From assembly GCA_023436745.1 (NCBI GenBank), contig JAEZHZ010000014.1:1-7747 (forward strand): DNA of 7,747 nt, in the 5' to 3' direction. The translations under genes and the position numbers were made by a program. The stretch is from Pseudomonadota bacterium (GTDB lineage Bacteria > Pseudomonadota > Alphaproteobacteria > Rhizobiales > Devosiaceae). Shown here piece by piece: positions 1 through 6,016 of the stretch; position 1 is the stretch's first letter, and every line of letters begins with the position of its first letter. The notes below the pieces were generated by a model. That model saw only the letters and a program-made list of their open reading frames with translations. It was not told where the DNA came from and searched no databases.

Positions 1-2
1 GC

Positions 3-407
3 CTAAGACTTGGTGAACACCAGCGTCTGGCACAGGATCGCCGCCCGGCAGCCCTGGATCTCGACCGTGGCCGGTCCGGTCTGGGTGACCTTGGCGGCGG
101 CTTCGCTGCCGTCGAAGATCACGGTACCTTCCCACTGGCCGGGGCCGGTCTGTTCTGCCTGCATCACCTGCTGGCCGACATAGGCAAGGTTCGCTTCCGT
201 CCGCGATTCGCCCTGAATGTCATTCAGCACCCCGCACAGTGCGGTGCCTTCACCGCAGGGCGAGAAGGTGAACGAGGTTCCGTACTCGTCGACGAACACG
301 CCACTGGGGGGCTCGACGAGGTTCGCCCCAGCATCCTGGGCAAAGGTTGGTACGATCGCCGCCGCGCACAGCGCAGCTATGGTTAGGCCGGTCTTGAAGA
401 CATGCAT
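3..407 (-). CDS. Secreted DUF2147-like small protein
   Basis: A 134-residue protein with an N-terminal signal peptide: a short basic start (MHVFK), a hydrophobic stretch to about residue 20 and a likely cleavage after TFA (residue 23), so it should be periplasmic. The mature part resembles DUF2147: a 'G-x-F/W' start near residue 36, the C51...LCG (56-59) segment, a 'QWEG' strand at 91-94, and a closing GC...LC pattern (G119-C120, L125-C126) followed by a 'LVFTK' strand. Four cysteines (51, 58, 120, 126) remain after cleavage and could form two disulphides. No enzymatic function is known for this family. The start is set by the signal peptide and by a GGAG Shine-Dalgarno 7 nt upstream; the frame stays open further upstream, but that extension runs into the end of the preceding gene and lacks these signals. 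It lies 88 bp downstream of the RNA methyltransferase and may have its own promoter. Family assignment is by motif memory, not by alignment. Confidence 0.8.
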   Translation of the reverse strand: MHVFKTGLTIAALCAAAIVPTFAQDAGANLVEPPSGVFVDEYGTSFTFSPCGEGTALCGVLNDIQGESRTEANLAYVGQQVMQAEQTGPGQWEGTVIFDGSEAAAKVTQTGPATVEIQGCRAAILCQTLVFTKS

Positions 408-414
408 GAGTAGG

Positions 415-418
415 CTCC
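415..418 (-). promoter_or_regulatory. Ribosome binding site fixing the DUF2147-like start
   Basis: Minus-strand GGAG with a 7-nt spacer to the ATG at 407-405. It supports the short, signal-peptide-bearing start over any of the longer in-frame starts upstream. Confidence 0.65.
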
Positions 419-485
419 ATTTTGTAGCGGTGCCCCACCGCACAAAGCTCAAGATTTTAGGCCTTGTCCAACGCTCTCCCTTGCA

Positions 486-503
486 GCCGGTTGCGCTACC
501 GGC
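486..503 (-). terminator. Small hairpin at the end of the methyltransferase gene
   Basis: GCCGGT at 486-491 pairs with ACCGGC at 498-503 around a 6-nt loop, giving a perfect 6-bp stem that includes the TAG stop (498-496). On the minus strand no U-tract follows, so it is at best a weak or Rho-assisted 3' end. The hairpin is seen directly; termination is inferred. Confidence 0.2.
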
Positions 504-1689
504 GAAAAACCGCAGCGATCTCAACATGGGTTGATTGCGTGAACTGATCGACCGCCACCAGTTCACCAAGCGCGAAGCCCGCACCGGCCAATGTCGCCGC
601 GTCCCGGGCAAAGCTGCGGGCGTCGCATGCGACCATCACCACCAGCTTCACCTTCGAGGCCGCGATCTCCTTCACCTGGGCCTCGCCCCCCGCCCGGGGC
701 GGATCGAGCACCACCGCATCAAAATCGAGTTCGAAGCGCGTGAGCGGATCGCGGAACAGGTCGCGCGGCCGGCTGGTGATCGCCTTCAATCCCTTCGCAT
801 GTCGCGCCGCCTTGTCGAGCGCCGTCACCGCCGCCTTGTCGCTGTCGGCAGCAAATACCGTGGCGCGCTCGGCGAGCCGCAGTGCGAACGGCCCCACGCC
901 GCAGAACAGGTCTGCCACCCGTTTTGCCGATCCAGTGGCAGCGAGCACGTAGTCGGCGAGCGCCGCCTCTGCGGCGTCCGTCGCCTGCAGGAAGCCGCCG
1001 ATCGGCAGTTCGACCCGGGCGCGCCCCATCGCGATCGCCGGCGGCGCGTTCATCAGCACCATCTCGCCGTTGAGCGCCAGCCGCGCCAGCCGGTACCGCG
1101 TGGCGACCGGCACCAACCGTTCGGCGCGGGCTTGCTTCTTCTCGGTCCGCACCGCGACATCGAGCCCGCTGAGCGTCGCCGTGAGGCTGACATCGGCTTC
1201 ACCGATCGCCTCCAGCACTGCCCGCGTGATCTCCGTTGCCGCATCGAGAGCCGGCACCAGGATGGGGCAATGCTCGATCGGGTGGACCTGATGACTCCTG
1301 AGCCGCATATAGCCGGCGCCCTCGCGCCGCGCATGGAGCGTTGCCCGTCTGCGGCCTTCCCCGGCTGCATCGATGAACCGCGTTACCTTCGCTTCGATGC
1401 CGGCATGGCGCAGCGGCGTCTCCACCAGCCCGATCTTGAAGGCCTCATAGGCCGGTCGTGTGAGGTGCTGCAGCTGGCACCCGCCGCAGCGGCCGAAATG
1501 CGGGCAGAACGGCACCTGCCGGTCGGGCGAGGGCTCCACCAGTTCCACCAGCGTCCCGCGATCGCCGTCGGCCTCCACCACTATGGTCTCGCCCGGCAGC
1601 GCCAGTGGCACGAAGACCCTGCGGCCCTCGATCTCGGCAATTCCCTCGCCCTTGTGGCCGAGGCTGGTGATCGTCGCGGTGTGGATCAT
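496..1689 (-). CDS. Class I SAM-dependent 5-methyluridine RNA methyltransferase (TrmA/RlmD family, Fe-S type)
   Basis: A 397-residue enzyme of the COG2265 family that methylates C5 of a uridine in rRNA or tRNA. An N-terminal TRAM-like RNA-binding domain (residues 1-52, with the typical 'LGHKGEGIA' opening) is followed by the [4Fe-4S] cysteines C62, C68, C71 (in CGGCQLQH) and C141. The Rossmann methyltransferase domain holds the SAM loop DLFCGVGPF (260-268), the FLQ segment at 233-235, motif IV LDPPRAGG (328-335), the expected catalytic nucleophile C355 in ACDARSF, and the general base E390 in HVE. All key residues are present, so it should be active. The start is constrained: an in-frame TAA (1701-1699) lies three codons upstream of the ATG, although no clear Shine-Dalgarno is visible. 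It begins 46 bp after the FAD/Fe-S dehydrogenase stop on the same strand and may be translated from that transcript. Whether the target is 23S U1939, U747 or tRNA U54 cannot be read from the sequence, so no rlmD/rlmC/trmA symbol is given. Confidence 0.92.
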   Translation of the reverse strand: MIHTATITSLGHKGEGIAEIEGRRVFVPLALPGETIVVEADGDRGTLVELVEPSPDRQVPFCPHFGRCGGCQLQHLTRPAYEAFKIGLVETPLRHAGIEAKVTRFIDAAGEGRRRATLHARREGAGYMRLRSHQVHPIEHCPILVPALDAATEITRAVLEAIGEADVSLTATLSGLDVAVRTEKKQARAERLVPVATRYRLARLALNGEMVLMNAPPAIAMGRARVELPIGGFLQATDAAEAALADYVLAATGSAKRVADLFCGVGPFALRLAERATVFAADSDKAAVTALDKAARHAKGLKAITSRPRDLFRDPLTRFELDFDAVVLDPPRAGGEAQVKEIAASKVKLVVMVACDARSFARDAATLAGAGFALGELVAVDQFTQSTHVEIAAVFRR

Positions 1690-1735
1690 GGCCGGTGCTT
1701 AGAGAGGTCGGCGGCAGGTGGCAAGCGCGGTCGCC

Positions 1736-4654
1736 CTATGCCTGCCGCGTTGCCCACTCCAGCAGGCTCACCAGCGACACGAACGGCACGCCGGCATGTT
1801 CCGTCAGCCCCGAGGCGCAGGTCGACACCGTCGACACCCCGATCTCGCAACCGGGAGGAATGTCCCCTCTCACAAGTCGCGTCGCGTGGGCATTGAGCTC
1901 GGGCACGAATAGGCCCTTGTCCCCGGCATAGCCGCAGCAGGTGACCGAATTCAGCACCGCCACCTTTTCGGCGCAGGCCGCCGCCACCGCCTCTGTGGCC
2001 GGTTGCTCCTTCAGCCGTTGCGCCGAGCAGTTGTGATGCACCGCCACCACCGGCAGGCGCTGGGTCACGGTCAGCCTCGGCAGCAGATGCTCGACCACGA
2101 ACAGGGCGGAGTCCATCACCGTCGTGCCGCCTGGCACCGAACCGAGGTGCTTGGCGCAGGTGGAGGCGTCGGTGACGACCGGCAGTGCCTCACCGCCCAC
2201 GGCAGACAGCGCCGCCACCAGTTCGCCGCCGACCCGGGCGGCCTCGTCGGGAAAGCCCTTGGACTGGAATGGCTGGCCGCAGCACTGGCCGTCGATGCCA
2301 TCGGGCATCACCACCTCGTAGCCCGCCAGCTCCAGCAGCCGGACCATGGCATCCGGGCCGCTCAGCAGGTTCAGCCGGGTTTCGGGTGCGCCGAACATTC
2401 GGCTCGGGCAGGCGGGAAAGTAGACGATCCTGGGCCGGGCAGCCTGGGCGATCGGCACAGGAAAGCCGGTGCTGCGCGGATCCTGACGCGTTTCCGGCAG
2501 CTTCGGGGCACCCGGCCCGCGATGGAGCGCCCGCGACACGCGTGGCACCCGCTTGCCGGTCAGCCGCCGCGCGGCATCCGTCATGGCTTCGACGGCCGGT
2601 GCTGGAATGATCGTGCGCGCGGCATCGGCGAGACCCAGCCCCGCCCGCATGGCGGTTTCAACGCCACCCCGGTGTCCGGCAACGAACCCGGCGACGGCCT
2701 CGGCCGTGTCGCCCCTTCGCCGCGCCCGCTCTCCCATGATCATGGTGCCGGTCTCGATGCCCACCGGGCAGCGCAGCGAACACAGGTTGCAGGCGGCACA
2801 GGTGTCGAGCCCGGGATACTGGAAGTCGGCGTCGAACCGCGCCAGCCGTTCCGGATCTTCCCCGCTGGCCCGCAGGCGCGCGCGCTCGCGGGTGACGGCG
2901 ATGCGCTGGCGCGGTGTCAGCGTCATGTGGTGGCTGGGGCAGGCCGGTTCGCAGAACCCGCACTCGATGCACAGGTCGACGATCTCGTCGGCCAGCGGCA
3001 TGACCTTCAGGTTCTTGACGTGAATCTTGGGGTCGTCGTTGAGCAACACGCCCGGATTGAGCAGCCGCTCCGGGTCGAAGACGGCCTTCACCCGATGCAT
3101 GATCCGGTAGGCTTTCTCGCCCCACTCGGCCTCGACGAACGGGGCGATGGCCCGGCCGGTGCCGTGCTCGGCCTTGAGCGAGCCGCGATAGCGGACCGAC
3201 ACCAGTTCCGACAGTTCCTGGTTGAACAGGTCGAACTTCTCCGCCGCCTCGGGCCGCGAGAAGTCGTCGCTCATCTGGAAATGCAGATTCCCCGCCAGGG
3301 CGTGGCCGAAGATGATGGCATCCTCATAGCCGTGCGCATCGAGCAGGTTGCGCATGTCGACCACGAACTCGGCCAGCCGCTCGATCGGGGCGGCGACGTC
3401 CTCGGTCAGCATCGAGGTGCCCTTCGGCCGCGCCGCGCCGCCGGAGGTGAAGAAGCCCTTGCGGATGTCCCACAAGGCATGGCTGCGCAATGCGTCGGTC
3501 GACAGATCGATATGCGTCGCGCCGTGACGCCTCAGCAATGCCTCGGCCTTCGCCACCTCGGCGGCGAGGGTCTGTGCATCGGGCGCGGTGACGTCGATCA
3601 GCACGGCCGGGGACGTGTCGGTCAGCCATGGCAGCAGCGGCGCCATGGGGGCGAGGTGCTCCACCGTCGCCAGCGCCCGCCGCTCGATGTACTCGGCAGC
3701 GGTGATCCCGGTCGTCACCTGCACGCCGCCATTGGCCATCTCGATGATGGCGCGGCCCGCCGCCTCCGGATCGGGGAAGGGGATCAACCCTGTCGCCTTG
3801 AACGGATGTTCGGGCACGGTGTTGTAGGTCACCTCGGACACGAAGCCGAGCGTGCCCTCCGATCCCACCATCAGGTGGATCAGGATGTCGAGCGGGTCAT
3901 GGTAGTCGACGAGCGCGTTGAGCGAATAGCCGACGGTGTTCTTGATCCGGTACTTCCGGCGGATCAGCGCGACCAGCTCGGAATCCTCCATCACCGCGTG
4001 GTGAAGGCGGTGGATCTCATCCAGCATTGCGGCATGCGTCACCCGGAAGCTGTGGCAGCTTGCCCTGTCGCCGCTGTCCAGCACCGTGCCGTCGGTGAGC
4101 ACGATCCGGAGCCGCGCCATGGTGTGGTAGGTGTTCTGCGCCACCCCGCAGCACATGCCGGAGGAGTTGTTGTTGACCACCCCGCCGATCTTGCAGGTGG
4201 CCTGCGATGCCGGGTCCGGACCGATCTTTCTGTCGAACGGCTTCAGCGCCCGGTTGGCCTCGGCCACGATGACGGCAGGCCCGAGCGTGATCTGGTCGGC
4301 GCCCTCATGGATGTGGAGCTTGCGCCAGCCGTCCCCCAGTACCGCGAGGACACCATCCGTCACCGCCTGCCCCGAGAGCGAGGTGCCGGCCGCGCGGAAG
4401 GTCACCGGCAGTCCTTCGGCGCGCGCGGCGCGGAACACGGCCCGCACCTCGTCTTCGGAATTGACGAACACCACCGCCGCCGGAATCAGCCGATAGGAAC
4501 TGGCATCCCCGCTCCAGGCGTAGGTCATCAGCGGATCGGTGTACATCTGCCCGCTGATATCGCCCCTGAGCCGGGCGACGACACGCTCGCCTGCCGCCTG
4601 ACGGTCGGGGGCAGGGGCCTTGGGCTGGGTGGAATAGAGAACGGCTTGCTGCAT
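1736..4654 (-). CDS. FAD- and Fe-S-binding D-2-hydroxyacid dehydrogenase (D-lactate / D-2-hydroxyglutarate type, GlcD-GlcF-like fusion)
   Basis: A 972-residue single-chain flavoprotein fusing a GlcD-like oxidase to a GlcF-like electron-transfer half. Order: FAD_binding_4 domain (about 55-280) with the flavin loop RAAGTSLSGQAVTDG (87-101) and GGVVNNNSSG (157-166); FAD-oxidase C domain (about 285-540) with W395/R398, probable metal ligands H451 and H458 (GHALAGNLHF), the E496-H497 pair and the LLNPGVL end; two 4Fe-4S motifs, C562/C565/C568/C572 and C619/C622/C625/C629; then two cysteine-rich CCG domains (CCG at 791-793 and C833; C876, CCG at 906-908, C946). Family members (YdiJ; the Fe-S-type D-lactate dehydrogenases of Shewanella and Pseudomonas) oxidise D-2-hydroxyacids and pass electrons to the respiratory chain at the inner face of the membrane. 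The exact substrate is inferred and open. An in-frame TAG four codons upstream (4666-4664) fixes the ATG as the earliest start, yet the only purine-rich run, AGGGG, sits 1 nt from it, too close for a standard site. No lactate permease or lldR-like gene adjoins it. Confidence 0.9.
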   Translation of the reverse strand: MQQAVLYSTQPKAPAPDRQAAGERVVARLRGDISGQMYTDPLMTYAWSGDASSYRLIPAAVVFVNSEDEVRAVFRAARAEGLPVTFRAAGTSLSGQAVTDGVLAVLGDGWRKLHIHEGADQITLGPAVIVAEANRALKPFDRKIGPDPASQATCKIGGVVNNNSSGMCCGVAQNTYHTMARLRIVLTDGTVLDSGDRASCHSFRVTHAAMLDEIHRLHHAVMEDSELVALIRRKYRIKNTVGYSLNALVDYHDPLDILIHLMVGSEGTLGFVSEVTYNTVPEHPFKATGLIPFPDPEAAGRAIIEMANGGVQVTTGITAAEYIERRALATVEHLAPMAPLLPWLTDTSPAVLIDVTAPDAQTLAAEVAKAEALLRRHGATHIDLSTDALRSHALWDIRKGFFTSGGAARPKGTSMLTEDVAAPIERLAEFVVDMRNLLDAHGYEDAIIFGHALAGNLHFQMSDDFSRPEAAEKFDLFNQELSELVSVRYRGSLKAEHGTGRAIAPFVEAEWGEKAYRIMHRVKAVFDPERLLNPGVLLNDDPKIHVKNLKVMPLADEIVDLCIECGFCEPACPSHHMTLTPRQRIAVTRERARLRASGEDPERLARFDADFQYPGLDTCAACNLCSLRCPVGIETGTMIMGERARRRGDTAEAVAGFVAGHRGGVETAMRAGLGLADAARTIIPAPAVEAMTDAARRLTGKRVPRVSRALHRGPGAPKLPETRQDPRSTGFPVPIAQAARPRIVYFPACPSRMFGAPETRLNLLSGPDAMVRLLELAGYEVVMPDGIDGQCCGQPFQSKGFPDEAARVGGELVAALSAVGGEALPVVTDASTCAKHLGSVPGGTTVMDSALFVVEHLLPRLTVTQRLPVVAVHHNCSAQRLKEQPATEAVAAACAEKVAVLNSVTCCGYAGDKGLFVPELNAHATRLVRGDIPPGCEIGVSTVSTCASGLTEHAGVPFVSLVSLLEWATRQA

Positions 4655-4663
4655 GCCCCTGCA

Positions 4664-4675
4664 CTAACATGTTAG
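4664..4675. promoter_or_regulatory. 12-bp perfect palindrome just upstream of the dehydrogenase start
   Basis: CTAACATGTTAG is identical on both strands and ends 9 nt before the ATG of the FAD/Fe-S dehydrogenase. Size and symmetry suit a dimeric repressor operator (TetR-, MarR- or GntR-like), which would overlap the translation-start region. The palindrome is seen; the operator role is inferred, and no regulator in the window is clearly tied to it. Confidence 0.35.
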
Positions 4676-4756
4676 CGTGGCGGTGCGAAAGACGTCGTTT
4701 GCCCACACACGTGGCTTTGTCCGCCGGGTTGAGCCGTCGGTTTGGTGAGAGGCAGA

Positions 4757-4815
4757 GCCCCGAGGCGATGGCGCCTCGTGAGTGATTATTGTGTGAGACG
4801 ACATGGCCTCGGGGC
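4757..4815. repeat. Imperfect 14-bp inverted repeat with a competing internal hairpin
   Basis: Arms 4757-4770 and 4802-4815 match at 13 of 14 positions (one G-G mismatch at 4767/4805). A second, shorter hairpin, CGAGGCG (4761-4767) with CGCCTCG (4772-4778) around ATGG, uses part of the left arm, so the two folds exclude each other. On the minus strand the element would lie in the leader, about 100 nt before the dehydrogenase ATG; on the plus strand the long stem is followed 5 nt later by T5 (4821-4825). It matches no riboswitch class I know. Any regulatory function is inference. Confidence 0.4.
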
Positions 4816-5015
4816 GCCGGTTTTTGGATACGCACGCCGGCCTGATCCGGCGGGACCCACGCAGGACAGCGACGCCCCCGTGCCCGGCTCCTTCCGCCAC
4901 TGTTCGCTGCAGGCCGCCCCGTGCGGAAGAGATGGCGGAGAGTATGCAGGATGTGGAGGGGGCGAGGATAAGGGGGATAGATTGTGACCCCACCTCGCGA
5001 GAGACCCCCACCTTA

Positions 5016-5035
5016 CCTCCCCCTGAAGGGGGAGG
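5016..5035. repeat. G/C-rich hairpin in intergenic repeat block
   Basis: CCTCCCCC (5016-5023) pairs with GGGGGAGG (5028-5035) around a 4-nt TGAA loop. It belongs to a block of G-runs (5028-5068) of the kind seen as dispersed low-complexity repeats between genes in high-GC alphaproteobacteria. The hairpin is visible; that it recurs elsewhere in the genome is an expectation, not shown here. Confidence 0.45.
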
Positions 5036-5082
5036 GGGAGGAGAGAGCGGGGTATCCCCAGAGGGGGGAGGAGAGATTGGGT

Positions 5083-5101
5083 GCCCCTGTGAGGGAGGGG
5101 C
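5083..5101. repeat. Hairpin just downstream of the padR-type gene
   Basis: GCCCCT (5083-5088) pairs with AGGGGC (5096-5101) around a 7-nt loop, 20 bp beyond the PadR stop codon. On the minus strand it could mark the transcript end, but no U-tract follows there; on the plus strand it is followed by CTTTTC. Termination of the padR transcript at this point is possible but weakly supported. Confidence 0.3.
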
Positions 5102-5120
5102 CTTTTCGCTCCAGGGCCGC

Positions 5121-5861
5121 TCAGACGTCGACGTCGTCCTCGCCGTCCAGCGCCTCGATCTCATGGGCTGCCCGGGTCAGGATTTCGGCCGCCCGGCGCT
5201 GCTGGTCGGGGTCGAACTGCCGGGCCTTGCGCAGGGCCTCCTTGGTGGAGCGGCGCGCGGCGTTGAGTTCGGGCACCACGTCCTTGAGGTCGCGGTCGGG
5301 CCGGGCATGTTCGGCACCCCAGCCATGCCCCATCCCGCGCCGGCCCTGCCGGTAGCCCTCGCGCTCGCCGGCTTCACCCCCTTCGCCGCCCTCGCTGCTG
5401 AACGGCCAGTCCGCCTTGGCGAACTCGCGGAAGCGGTTCATCTGTTCGCCGGCCTTGGCGAGGAAGTTCAGGGTCGAATCGATGGCCTCGCGGTTGTCCG
5501 CAAGGTGGGCGCGGCCGCTCTCGGTGATGGTGTAGAGCTTCTTGTTGCCGCTGGCTTCGGAGGTGACGTATCCGGCTTCCTCCAGATAGGTGAGGGCCGG
5601 GTAGACGATACCGGGGCTCGGGGAATAGAAGCCGCCCGAACGCTCCTCGATCGCCTTGATCAGGTCGTAGCCGTGCCTGGGCTGCTGCTCGATCAGGTAC
5701 AGCGCGACCAGCCGGACGTCGCCGGAAGCCAGCATCCTTCCGATGCGGAAATTGCCGCCCAAGCCTTCACCCTCGAGCCCGGAGGCAAACCGGCCCCATC
5801 CCCTTCGTGCCATTTGTTCCAGCCGACGCCAGTTCGGCTCTCCACTGCGAAAATCGTTCAT
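5121..5861 (-). CDS. PadR-family transcriptional regulator
   Basis: A 246-residue DNA-binding protein. The PadR winged helix-turn-helix spans about residues 45-118, with the family signature 'SGDVRLVALYLI', 'PRHGYDLIKAIEE' (61-73), 'YSPSPGIVYPAL' (79-90) and the wing 'GNKKLYTIT' (105-113). The N-terminal 45 residues are Gly/Arg-rich, as often in this branch. The C-terminal half is longer than in the classic short PadR proteins: a helical stretch (120-150) that should be the dimerisation helix, a Gly/Glu/Arg-rich low-complexity linker (156-190), a charged helical segment (191-235) and an acidic tail ending EDDVDV. The start is well supported by an AGGAG site with 8-nt spacing. The gene is its own unit: a terminator separates it from the upstream NDUFA9-like gene, and a perfect palindrome 67-82 bp before the ATG is a likely autoregulatory operator. 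Its other targets and inducer cannot be inferred; the next gene downstream is 466 bp away. Confidence 0.92.
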   Translation of the reverse strand: MNDFRSGEPNWRRLEQMARRGWGRFASGLEGEGLGGNFRIGRMLASGDVRLVALYLIEQQPRHGYDLIKAIEERSGGFYSPSPGIVYPALTYLEEAGYVTSEASGNKKLYTITESGRAHLADNREAIDSTLNFLAKAGEQMNRFREFAKADWPFSSEGGEGGEAGEREGYRQGRRGMGHGWGAEHARPDRDLKDVVPELNAARRSTKEALRKARQFDPDQQRRAAEILTRAAHEIEALDGEDDVDV

Positions 5862-5927
5862 GATCGTGTCTCCTGTGTTGCGCGCTGAGCCCCTTGAGTC
5901 AGGAGGTCGGGAGGCCGGAGAACAGTT

Positions 5928-5943
5928 TCAAGATATATCTTGA
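5928..5943. promoter_or_regulatory. 16-bp perfect palindrome, probable PadR operator
   Basis: TCAAGATATATCTTGA is a perfect dyad in the short intergenic gap upstream of the PadR gene. Its AT-rich core stands out in this high-GC sequence. PadR proteins usually repress their own promoters through AT-rich dyads of this sort. I did not find a second full copy in the window; a weak CTTGAG half occurs at 5893-5898. The palindrome is seen; the PadR link is inferred from position and type. Confidence 0.6.
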
Positions 5944-5961
5944 GAAGAATTCCGACTGGCC

Positions 5962-5995
5962 AAAACAGAACCGCCGGACCATGGGCCCGGCGGTT
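5962..5995 (-). terminator. Intrinsic terminator of the NDUFA9-like gene
   Basis: On the minus strand, 21 nt after the TAA, a perfect 9-bp stem forms between 5995-5987 and 5977-5969 around a 9-nt loop, followed by CTG and TTTT. A GC-rich stem plus U-run is the standard Rho-independent form. It isolates the NDUFA9-like gene from the PadR promoter just beyond. Confidence 0.75.
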
Positions 5996-6016
5996 GAGTT
6001 CAATCTTCTACGCCGG

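Larger units (their letters stand above)
4676..5120. other. Non-coding spacer between padR-type gene and dehydrogenase gene
   Basis: About 445 bp with no convincing gene, although open frames cross it on both strands. Reading those frames gives Pro/Gly/Ser-rich or Arg-rich low-complexity peptides without domain features, and base composition turns strongly strand-asymmetric (G-runs on plus) from about 4955 on. As both flanking genes are on the minus strand, the part nearest 4654 is probably the dehydrogenase promoter and leader. It holds an imperfect inverted repeat (4757-4815) and G/C-rich hairpins (5016-5035, 5083-5101). I could not pick out a convincing -35/-10 pair. Confidence 0.55.

Noticed and set aside
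535..1896. 453-residue open frame on the plus strand opposite the methyltransferase
   Set aside because: Antisense shadow with no recognisable motif; the minus-strand product has a full set of catalytic residues.
2003..4675. 890-residue open frame on the plus strand opposite the dehydrogenase
   Set aside because: It mirrors the codons of the well-supported minus-strand gene. The peptide is rich in His/Arg/Gly/Gln without any domain, as expected for antisense reading of high-GC coding DNA.
4757..4825. Plus-strand terminator formed by the long inverted repeat and T5 at 4821-4825
   Set aside because: No plus-strand gene precedes it, and 5 nt separate stem and T-run; kept only as an inverted repeat.
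4664..5164. 166-residue open frame on the minus strand in the intergenic region
   Set aside because: Pro/Gly/Ser-rich reading of hairpin repeats, overlapping the 3' end of the PadR gene, with no domain. It would otherwise be the only gene candidate in this gap.
4803..5888. 361-residue open frame on the plus strand opposite the PadR gene
   Set aside because: Antisense of a clear PadR coding region; no family features and no good ribosome binding site.
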